Under the pieces are notes generated by a model. That model was not told the DNA's origin. It ran no database searches and saw only the letters and a list, made by a program, of their open reading frames with translations. A program made the translations under genes and the position numbers. A stretch of 21,036 nucleotides of DNA from CAZAIO01 sp964485235. Lineage in GTDB: Bacteria; Chloroflexota; Dehalococcoidia; GIF9; UBA5629. The stretch spans positions 1 to 21,036 of the forward strand of contig CAZAIO010000041.1 of NCBI GenBank assembly GCA_964485235.1. Reading direction: 5' to 3'. Positions 15,623 through 21,036 of this stretch are shown here, piece by piece; position 1 is the first letter of the stretch; the number at the start of each line of letters is the position of its first letter.

Positions 15623-16507
15623 ATGTCAGAAAGAGTAAAACTGCTTGGTATATGCGCCAGTCCGAGGCATGCAAATACCGAACTTGCGGTGAAAGAATCT
15701 TTACTCGCAGCTGAGTCTGAAGGCTATGTTGATACTGAATATTTATGGTTGCCTGACTACACCATCAAGCCCTGCACAGGTTGTATGAAATGTTTCGGTT
15801 TCCAGCATCCTGCTGATGGAGGGCTGGAATGCTATTATCACATGGATGATACGGGAAAAGTGCTAAAAAAAATGTATGAAAGTGACGGCATTATTTTTGG
15901 TACGCCGGTGTATTCATTGGGTGTTACAGCTATTGCGAAATTATTAATGGATAAGACTCATATGTTCGGACCGATGTCGTTCACCAGATATATTGGCGGT
16001 ATGAATAACAAACCGATAGGTGTTATTACAGTAGGTGGAGGGGATGCTGCAGGACAGGAACATACAGGAGTAGATATCTGGATGTGGGCGATTATGATGG
16101 GCATGCTCCCTGTATGCTCATGGCCGACCAGACAGGATCCGAATCCTCAAAGTAGTTTCACCGGAGCATTTGTAAGCACGTGTGATGCGCGTGGAGTATA
16201 TGCGAAAGATGGTATTACAAAAGAAGCCACAAGAACAGTCCCTCCAACACAGGGTTGGAGAAATATGAAATCAATCAGAAACATCGGTAGAAATACGGCA
16301 TATGTGGCGATGATTACAAAACTTGGAAAGCAAGACTTTAAAACACAAGGCTTTACCGAACCTGAAATAGTACCTTTCCTACGCTATGCGATAAAGCCAA
16401 AACCTGGTTCATGGCTTGAAAAATTGATCGCCGATGGAAAAATTGAATACGTATCCAAAGGTGAAGAATCTACGGGTGAAGAATCGGCGGGCGAAGAACA
16501 GTCTTAA
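15623..16507 (+). CDS. Iron-sulfur flavoprotein-like NAD(P)H-dependent FMN reductase family protein
   Basis: 294 residues. The flavodoxin-like half starts with LLGICASPRHANTELAV (phosphate loop) and includes GIIFGTPVYSLGVTAIAKLLMDKT, typical of the iron-sulfur-flavoprotein/FMN-reductase family. Cys51, 54, 57 and 70 (CTGCMKC, then EC before YYHMDDTGKV) form a C-x2-C-x2-C-x12-C set that could hold a 4Fe-4S cluster; classical ISF has a shorter last gap. The C-terminal ~100 residues extend beyond the family core and end in a repetitive acidic tail (GEES, GEES, GEEQS). It probably transfers electrons to an unknown acceptor. It heads a probable transcript with the symporter (70-nt gap). The neighbouring ligase and Mo-enzyme genes suggest a role in organic-acid metabolism; that is inference. 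Confidence 0.8.
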   Translation: MSERVKLLGICASPRHANTELAVKESLLAAESEGYVDTEYLWLPDYTIKPCTGCMKCFGFQHPADGGLECYYHMDDTGKVLKKMYESDGIIFGTPVYSLGVTAIAKLLMDKTHMFGPMSFTRYIGGMNNKPIGVITVGGGDAAGQEHTGVDIWMWAIMMGMLPVCSWPTRQDPNPQSSFTGAFVSTCDARGVYAKDGITKEATRTVPPTQGWRNMKSIRNIGRNTAYVAMITKLGKQDFKTQGFTEPEIVPFLRYAIKPKPGSWLEKLIADGKIEYVSKGEESTGEESAGEEQS

Positions 16508-16577
16508 TTAATATACATTTACCGACAAATTAAAGATAGTACAATAAATTGCAAAATGATTTGGAGAATAATGGATC

Positions 16578-17951
16578 ATGCTCGATATTATCATTGTAGC
16601 CTTGTATTTCGCGGGAATGATAAGTGTTGGAATTATTGCTCTTTATAAAGGTAGAGCGTCGAAAAAAGACAGTTTTTTTGTTGCCGACCGAAAAGGATCT
16701 ACGTTTTTTATTAGTGGTTCCCTTTGTGCAACGATTATAGGAGCCTCCGCCGTAGTTGGTATGGCAGGACTGGGTTTTTCAAGAGGAATTACCGGTGCAT
16801 GGTGGCTTTTATCAGGGACTATCGGGTTACTTGTTCTTTTTATATTCTTTGCGAAGAAAGTGAGGAAAGAGGGACTTTATACACTGCCTGAACTTGTAGA
16901 ACGGCAATATGATAAAAATACCGGCATGGTCGCCTCGATACTTATAGTAATTTCGTGGTTGGGAGTCATCGCAGCACAGATAATTGCCGCCAGTGTGGTG
17001 CTCTCAGTCTTAATACCCCTTCCTTTAACAGTTTTAATGCTTATCACAACATCGGTATTTATCATATATACGGCATTAGGAGGTCAGTACTCAATTATTC
17101 GTACTGATTTTATTCAATCGATTATATTGCTTGCCGGGATCATTATTTGTGCGGGATTTTTGATTAACGATTTTTCAAGTACCGGACATACACTCGGTTC
17201 TTTACCTGACTATTATTTCTCTTTTCCGGTAAGTTCCAAGTTCGGCTGGACGGACGTTATTTCGATGATAATACTTGTGGGCGCAACATATGTCGTCGGT
17301 CCTGATATCTATTCACGGTTGTTTTGTGCCCGTGATGAAAAAACGGCACGAAAATCAGCATTACTTACTTCACTTATCCTTATACCGATTGCATTTATTA
17401 TCGTATTTATAGGTATGGGGGCGAAAGTATTTTTCCCCGATATAATACCTGACGAGTCTTTTTCAACCATTATCAGGGAATTATTACCGGTCGGTATAAG
17501 CGGGCTTGTTATCGCGGCATTGCTCGCTGCTATCATGTCTTCGGCGGATACTTGTATATTAACTACCAGCACAATATTAACAGAGGATATTATCAAGCGA
17601 ATTTTTCCAAAAATGAAAGAAAAAAAGGAGCTTATTCTGTCGAGGAGTAATATCGTTATTATCGGCTGCATTGCACTTGTAATTGCTGTTTTTATCGGGG
17701 GCATAATAAAATCGCTATTACTCGCATATACGATATTTACCAGTGGTATCGTTATACCGGTTATCGCCGGGTTTTATAAAGATAAATTAAAAGTGACAGC
17801 ACAGGGCGCTTTCGCTGCAATTATAGGAGGCGGAGGGACTGCCTTGATTATTAAACTGCTGGAAGTGAAAAATCTTGACATGCTTGGATTCGGTATATGC
17901 ATCGTTCTTTTATTTGTAGTGAGCAGATTTACACAAAAGAAATATGCTTAG
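16578..17951 (+). CDS. Sodium:solute symporter (SSS family)
   Basis: 457 residues with about 12-13 hydrophobic helices spread through the length. Family features are the N-terminal helix followed by KGRASKKDSFFVADRK, then GASAVVGMAGLGFSRGITGAWW, VRKEGLYTLPELVERQYD, the TALGGQYSIIRTDFIQ segment, and AAIMSSADTCILTTSTILTEDI, which corresponds to the sodium-site helix 8. It would import a small organic solute with Na+; the substrate cannot be read from sequence. GGAGA lies 10 nt before the ATG. Its position beside an acyl-CoA ligase suggests a carboxylate substrate; this is inference. An ATG at 16571 is in another frame and was not used. Confidence 0.9.
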   Translation: MLDIIIVALYFAGMISVGIIALYKGRASKKDSFFVADRKGSTFFISGSLCATIIGASAVVGMAGLGFSRGITGAWWLLSGTIGLLVLFIFFAKKVRKEGLYTLPELVERQYDKNTGMVASILIVISWLGVIAAQIIAASVVLSVLIPLPLTVLMLITTSVFIIYTALGGQYSIIRTDFIQSIILLAGIIICAGFLINDFSSTGHTLGSLPDYYFSFPVSSKFGWTDVISMIILVGATYVVGPDIYSRLFCARDEKTARKSALLTSLILIPIAFIIVFIGMGAKVFFPDIIPDESFSTIIRELLPVGISGLVIAALLAAIMSSADTCILTTSTILTEDIIKRIFPKMKEKKELILSRSNIVIIGCIALVIAVFIGGIIKSLLLAYTIFTSGIVIPVIAGFYKDKLKVTAQGAFAAIIGGGGTALIIKLLEVKNLDMLGFGICIVLLFVVSRFTQKKYA

Positions 17952-17998
17952 TAAAAAAATCTCTATATTATAGTATATCTACATTTATTAATATTGCG

Positions 17999-18048
17999 TT
18001 TGCAATGAAGTTCGAATTCCACCGATAGACTACTTCATGTTTTTGCAA
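17999..18048 (+). terminator. Possible terminator hairpin after the symporter gene
   Basis: ATGAAGT (18005-18011) pairs with ACTTCAT (18032-18038), followed at once by GTTTTT. TTGCAA occurs on both outer sides (18000-18005 and 18043-18048). The 20-nt loop and short stem make it a weak terminator call. Confidence 0.35.
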
Positions 18049-18131
18049 TAGTGCAAATAAATATATAACTGCTCCTTTATATTGAATGTTAACAATCATG
18101 TTACAAAATGTTTCTGTATTAAAAATGAAAT

Positions 18132-18184
18132 TGTTATAATATTTGAACGAATTTTATATATAACAATATATATTTATATGGAGG
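18132..18184 (+). promoter_or_regulatory. Extended -10 promoter and ribosome site of the acyl-CoA ligase gene
   Basis: TGTTATAAT (18132-18140) is a TG-extended perfect -10 box with no good -35, like the TGTTACAAT box before the flavoprotein gene. Transcription would start near 18147. GGAGG (18180-18184) lies 9 nt before the ATG. The ligase therefore has its own promoter despite the symporter gene upstream. Confidence 0.5.
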
Positions 18185-18193
18185 ATTATAATA

Positions 18194-19777
18194 ATGTCCA
18201 ATGAATACTTAATGAAAGAGCTATCCCGCTATAACATTGGGACATATGCGGATATCATTTACCGCCACACGTTATTATCACCTGAAAAGGAAGCATACAT
18301 TTATGGATCGAAAAGGATTACTCATCGGGACTACAATGCCAGGATAAACAGCATTGTTCATGGACTTAACAAATTAAATGTCAATAAAGGTGATGTTATA
18401 GGAATACTTGCACAGAACTGTTTGGAGTACGCTGATTTCTATGGAGCGGCGATGAAAGGCGGCTTTATTGCATCACCTTTCAACTCCAGATTGCAGGCCA
18501 ATGAGCTTGAATACATCGTAAACTATTCAGAGGCAAAAGTTATCTTTGTCGGCTCGGAGTTCAGAGATGTCATTCACGAACTAAAACCGCATATTCCCGC
18601 GGTTAAAAATATCGTTGCTCTTGAAAAAGATGAAGCCGGGATGATATCGTACGATGAATTGCTATCATATTCGAATGAGGAACCGGAAATTCAAATAGTC
18701 GAAGATGATCCGGTCATTATAATTTTCACAAGCGGAACAACCGGAGTTCCACGCGGAGCCCTTTATACTCAACGAAGATTATATGATGATTCCAGAACCC
18801 TGATAATAAACGTCGGGTTGCATGCTAACGATAAATTATTAATGATTACTCCTCTTTTTCATATAGCGGGAAATACATGGTTAAGAATGTTCCTGTATAT
18901 GGGAGCAAGTTGTGTGATTCAGAAATCGTTTAGTCCGGAGAATACATTAAAGATAACCCAGGAAGAAAAAATCACTCATATTAGTCTTGTACCCACACAG
19001 ACTATAGCAATGCTCAATCTTCCTAACAGGGATGAATACGATGTAAGCAGCTTGAAGTATATGTGGTATGGTGCTTCACCAATGCCTTTTGAGGTTGTAA
19101 AAAAGACCTTGCAAACGTGGGGAACAGTAGTCGCCGAAGGGTATGGACAAAGCGAGAGCGGACCTGCAATATCACATTTATCCAGAGAAGAACATGATGT
19201 ACTCGATAAGTCCGAGGCTGAACAGAAAAAGCTTATGTCTGCGGGACAACCTGATATCGGCGTACATGTCAGAATTGTCGACGATAAAGACAACGATGTA
19301 AAACTTGGTGAACTGGGAGAGATTGTCGTTCAGAGTAAACATACAATGGTAGGTTACTGGAAAAAACCTGAAGACACTGAGGTTACTCTGATGAATGGAT
19401 GGCTCCATACAGGCGATATCGGCTATTTCGATGAACAGGGATATATATATATTGTCGACCGGAAAAAAGATATGATAATTTCAGGCGGTGAAAACGTATT
19501 CCCCAGAGAAGTCGAAGAAGTGCTTTATCGACATCCGAGTGTTCTGGAAGCTACGGTGATTGGGATTCCCGACCCTTACTGGGTTGAAAAAGTACATGCC
19601 GTGATAACGATAAAACCCGGAATGAAAGCGACTACGGATGAACTGAAAGACTTCTGCAAAAAAAATCTGGCCGGTTACAAAGCGCCAAAGTCCATTGAGA
19701 TTGTCGATGCACTACCAAAGAATGCGGCCGGGAAAATATTGAAACGGGAACTCAGGGATAAGTACTGGAAAAAATAA
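18194..19777 (+). CDS. Acyl-CoA synthetase / AMP-forming carboxylate-CoA ligase
   Basis: 527 residues, the usual length of medium/long-chain acyl-CoA ligases of the ANL superfamily. Motifs: IIFTSGTTGVPRGA (P-loop, 177-189), MWYGASPMPFEVV, EGYGQSESGP (A5), GWLHTGDIGYFDEQGYIYI (Asp408), VDRKKDMIISGGENVFPREVEEVL (hinge), and PKNAAGKILKREL with the catalytic Lys514. It converts a carboxylic acid, ATP and CoA to acyl-CoA, AMP and PPi in the cytoplasm. The chain length or aromatic specificity cannot be read directly. The symporter upstream and the Cox/xanthine-dehydrogenase-type genes downstream suggest that it activates an imported acid. All catalytic motifs are intact. Confidence 0.93.
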   Translation: MSNEYLMKELSRYNIGTYADIIYRHTLLSPEKEAYIYGSKRITHRDYNARINSIVHGLNKLNVNKGDVIGILAQNCLEYADFYGAAMKGGFIASPFNSRLQANELEYIVNYSEAKVIFVGSEFRDVIHELKPHIPAVKNIVALEKDEAGMISYDELLSYSNEEPEIQIVEDDPVIIIFTSGTTGVPRGALYTQRRLYDDSRTLIINVGLHANDKLLMITPLFHIAGNTWLRMFLYMGASCVIQKSFSPENTLKITQEEKITHISLVPTQTIAMLNLPNRDEYDVSSLKYMWYGASPMPFEVVKKTLQTWGTVVAEGYGQSESGPAISHLSREEHDVLDKSEAEQKKLMSAGQPDIGVHVRIVDDKDNDVKLGELGEIVVQSKHTMVGYWKKPEDTEVTLMNGWLHTGDIGYFDEQGYIYIVDRKKDMIISGGENVFPREVEEVLYRHPSVLEATVIGIPDPYWVEKVHAVITIKPGMKATTDELKDFCKKNLAGYKAPKSIEIVDALPKNAAGKILKRELRDKYWKK

Positions 19778-19839
19778 TAAACAATTTACATTTTTATGTA
19801 TATGTCCGCACCATGATTCGAGTTACCATATTATAAGGT

Positions 19840-19855
19840 CCGGCAATCCGGCAAT
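19840..19855. repeat. Tandem 8-bp direct repeat CCGGCAAT x2
   Basis: Two adjacent exact copies (19840-19847 and 19848-19855), 5 nt before the inverted repeat at 19860. They may be tandem half-sites for a regulator, or chance. Confidence 0.5.
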
Positions 19856-19859
19856 GTAC

Positions 19860-19907
19860 GGAATCGTTTAACTTGCACGTAATTTACGGTTTATTTCAAA
19901 CGATTCC
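19860..19907. repeat. 10-bp perfect inverted repeat with 28-nt spacer
   Basis: GGAATCGTTT (19860-19869) and AAACGATTCC (19898-19907) are exact reverse complements. The spacer contains a near-palindrome CGTAATTTACG. There is no T tract on either strand, so it is more likely a protein-binding or structured RNA element than a simple terminator. Confidence 0.55.
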
Positions 19908-19996
19908 AGCAAACTCATGTTAACTCTTAAACAGGCGTTAATGGTTGCAATTATATATATCCAACTTATTTATATGTACTTCTCTGACTTGCCCGC

Positions 19997-20025
19997 TTGA
20001 CAATATTTTTTAACTGCTTTAAAAT
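19997..20025 (+). promoter_or_regulatory. Near-consensus sigma-70 promoter of the cox-type operon
   Basis: TTGACA (19997-20002), 17 nt, TAAAAT (20020-20025): one base from consensus. The predicted start (~20032) falls within the palindrome at 20027-20048, so the promoter is probably repressible. It would leave a leader of about 290 nt before coxG. Confidence 0.65.
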
Positions 20026-20026
20026 G

Positions 20027-20048
20027 TTACTTACTAACCAGTAAGTAA
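20027..20048. promoter_or_regulatory. 22-bp perfect palindromic operator
   Basis: TTACTTACT (20027-20035), AACC, AGTAAGTAA (20040-20048): perfect 9-bp arms with a 4-nt centre. It begins 2 nt after the -10 box and covers the likely start point, a classic repressor position. The size and symmetry are those of TetR-family operators, which often control acyl-CoA and fatty-acid genes; the regulator itself is not in the window. Confidence 0.65.
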
Positions 20049-20120
20049 GCACTGCGGACCTGAAGTCAAATGGAGAGACCTGGCCGCTTATTGAGAGTTA
20101 CTGTAAATATAATAATCTTT

Positions 20121-20148
20121 TTGAATTTATTTGAAAAAACAGTATAAT
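20121..20148 (+). promoter_or_regulatory. Second candidate promoter upstream of coxG
   Basis: TTGAAT (20121-20126), 16 nt, perfect TATAAT (20143-20148). It is downstream of the operator and could give operator-independent expression, with a leader of about 165 nt. Confidence 0.4.
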
Positions 20149-20321
20149 TGTGCTTAAATGAAACGTGGTTTGAGGTGTGTTGTGTGGTTGAAAGGAAATC
20201 CATACTCACAGATGATACGTCGTAACAATCCGCAGGCTCTATCCAATTTTGTACCTTCTATGCATTTTATCGTGAAATGCTGAATTTTACATAATATAAT
20301 AAACAGGAGGATATATAACTA

Positions 20322-20780
20322 ATGAAAATAGAAGGAAGCTTTAAATTAAAAGCGAAATTACAGGATGCATGGGACTATTTTCTTTCGGACGTAACGCTTG
20401 GGTCATGCGTACCGGGTGCCGAGCAAGTGAAAAGAGTAGACGAGAAGACCTATGATTGCGTTGTAAAGCAGAAAGTCGGTCCTATTTCAGCAAAACTGAA
20501 ATTTAAAGCAGTAATAACTGAGATGGATGCACCACACCATTTGAAGGTAGTCGGCCAGGGTGAAGATATCGGTAAAGCCGGTACCTTTTCTTTGGAACTT
20601 ATTGTCGATATGAAAGAGGCGGAAGAAGGTAATATTGATATTGCTTATTTTGCCAATGTTACCATGGTTGGTCGTATCGCAACGTTTGGTGAGAGAATCA
20701 TGCGTGCAAAGATCAATTCGGTACTGGAAGAGTTTATTAAGAACCTGGAAAAGAAATTTGCCGATTTTGCCAAGCAATAG
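20322..20780 (+). CDS. coxG: CoxG family protein (SRPBCC fold, carbon monoxide dehydrogenase subunit G-like)
   Basis: 152 residues covering the full CoxG/SRPBCC domain: GSFKLKAKLQDAWDYF, a GSCVPGAEQV segment (the family's C/L-x-x-C-I/V-P-G signature), YDCVVKQKVGPISAKLKFKA, and the end FGERIMRAKINSVLEEFIKNLEKKF. The fold forms a hydrophobic pocket. In aerobic CO dehydrogenases CoxG links the enzyme to the membrane and quinone pool; in other members of the molybdenum-hydroxylase family the role is less clear. AGGAGG lies about 11 nt before the ATG. A coxM-like gene follows 204 nt later, supporting a Cox/xanthine-dehydrogenase-type operon. The CO-oxidising identity is not shown by anything in this window. 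Confidence 0.88.
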   Translation: MKIEGSFKLKAKLQDAWDYFLSDVTLGSCVPGAEQVKRVDEKTYDCVVKQKVGPISAKLKFKAVITEMDAPHHLKVVGQGEDIGKAGTFSLELIVDMKEAEEGNIDIAYFANVTMVGRIATFGERIMRAKINSVLEEFIKNLEKKFADFAKQ

Positions 20781-20820
20781 AATTATATGTAATGGTTTTT
20801 AATGATTGGATTTATCCCGG

Positions 20821-20836
20821 TTAACCGAAGGGTTAA
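20821..20836 (+). repeat. Small hairpin between coxG and coxM
   Basis: TTAACC (20821-20826), GAAG loop, GGTTAA (20831-20836); the overlapping CGGTTAACCG (20818-20827) is itself palindromic. Its position in the 204-nt gap suggests an RNA processing or stability element, or a weak binding site. Confidence 0.3.
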
Positions 20837-20917
20837 GTCATAAATTATTCGCTTCAAAAACAGTAATTACAATAGTTTTTAAAAAGAAATCATGCGTAAA
20901 GTGAGGTATAGGTCGTT

Positions 20918-20941
20918 TCTTTCTTTACTTTCGAAGAAAGA
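20918..20941 (+). repeat. Second hairpin in the coxG-coxM gap
   Basis: TCTTTCTT (20918-20925) is complementary to AAGAAAGA (20934-20941) around an 8-nt loop, about 43 nt before the coxM-like start. It has no T tract. It could affect differential expression of coxG and the enzyme subunits. Confidence 0.3.
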
Positions 20942-20984
20942 TAAGGAGATAACTAAACTACGAAGCTAAGGGGGTTTATCTGCA

Positions 20985-21036
20985 ATGAAGGATATCATTT
21001 TCGATTTCGAATATTTTAACCCTAAAACACTCAAGG
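20985..21036 (+). CDS. FAD-binding subunit of a molybdenum hydroxylase (CoxM-like), 5' end only
   Basis: Seventeen codons before the window edge. DFEYFNPKTLK matches the very start of CoxM/CutM/HcrB-type FAD subunits (F-x-Y-x-x-P-x-T-L-x-E-A). AAGGGGG lies about 10 nt upstream. In these enzymes this subunit moves electrons between FAD and the Fe-S subunit. Linkage to coxG supports the call, but the enzyme's substrate (CO, an aromatic acyl-CoA or another) cannot be told. Confidence 0.65.
   Translation, partial: MKDIIFDFEYFNPKTLK

Larger units (their letters stand above)
19778..20321. other. Large regulatory intergenic region upstream of coxG
   Basis: 544 nt without a convincing gene. In order it holds a tandem CCGGCAAT pair (19840-19855), a 10-bp inverted repeat (19860-19907), a near-consensus promoter with an abutting palindrome (19997-20048), a second promoter-like pair (20121-20148), a 41-residue open frame without ribosome site (20158-20283), and a short hairpin GCATTT/AAATGC (20262-20280). 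No T-tract terminator for the ligase gene is evident. The density of signals argues for controlled expression of the downstream operon. Confidence 0.65.

Noticed and set aside
19840..19855. Start of a CRISPR array or mobile-element end
   Set aside because: There are only two 8-bp units with no spacers, and no transposase or cas gene is nearby.
20158..20283. A 41-residue open frame in the coxG leader
   Set aside because: It has no ribosome site, no recognisable motif and a composition like random sequence. It may be a leader peptide but cannot be supported.
20891..20968. A 25-residue Lys/Arg-rich open frame between coxG and coxM
   Set aside because: It is too short, without a Shine-Dalgarno, and overlaps a hairpin.

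Overview
The window is an AT-rich bacterial fragment from a draft assembly: a run of exactly 100 N at 7661-7760 is a scaffold gap. No rRNA, tRNA, CRISPR array, transposase or phage gene was found. The gene content fits an anaerobic or facultative Chloroflexota, possibly Dehalococcoidia-like. The basis is zinc-ribbon Ser/Thr kinases with LamG-like ectodomains, together with an iron-sulfur flavoprotein, an acyl-CoA ligase and a Cox/xanthine-dehydrogenase-type enzyme. This placement is inference from gene content only, at moderate to low confidence.

Layout. (1) 2-871, plus strand: the 3' end of a large protein, probably a membrane glycosyltransferase with a C-terminal carbohydrate-binding-like domain. 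(2) 977-11234, minus strand: a long signalling operon. In transcription order it holds a GNAT-like protein, a PP2C phosphatase, a cytoplasmic VWA protein, a zinc-ribbon/FHA protein with a repetitive Pro-rich linker, an active-looking transmembrane Ser/Thr kinase, a paralogous probable pseudokinase, a Cys-rich membrane peptide, a lipoprotein, and a second copy of the Cys-rich peptide after a strong hairpin. (3) 11702-14096, plus strand: dxs (first enzyme of the MEP isoprenoid pathway) and a Cys-rich DUF116 protein. (4) 14137-15265, minus strand: a translationally coupled ubiquitin-like sulfur-carrier / E1-like activating enzyme pair with unusual features in both partners. (5) 15623-19777, plus strand: an iron-sulfur-flavoprotein-like reductase, a sodium:solute symporter and an acyl-CoA ligase. 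(6) 20322-21036, plus strand: coxG and the start of a coxM-like FAD subunit, behind a near-consensus promoter that abuts a perfect 22-bp palindrome.

How the parts may work together. Region 2 has the components of a reversible phospho-Thr system: writer (kinase), eraser (PP2C) and reader (FHA). The reader carries at least seven copies of a [DE]QPT[hydrophobic][KQ]A motif that could be phosphorylated and bound by FHA. The kinase has sensor-like beta domains outside the cell, and its twin has lost key catalytic residues. The downstream exported lipoprotein and Cys-rich anchored peptides may be extracellular partners. Regions 5 and 6 read as uptake, CoA activation and molybdenum-dependent redox of an organic acid, and region 4 could serve molybdopterin (or another sulfur cofactor). 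The most novel-looking items are the kinase/pseudokinase/poly-QPT-FHA operon with its twin Cys-rich peptides, and the carrier that ends in Asp-Gly rather than Gly-Gly.
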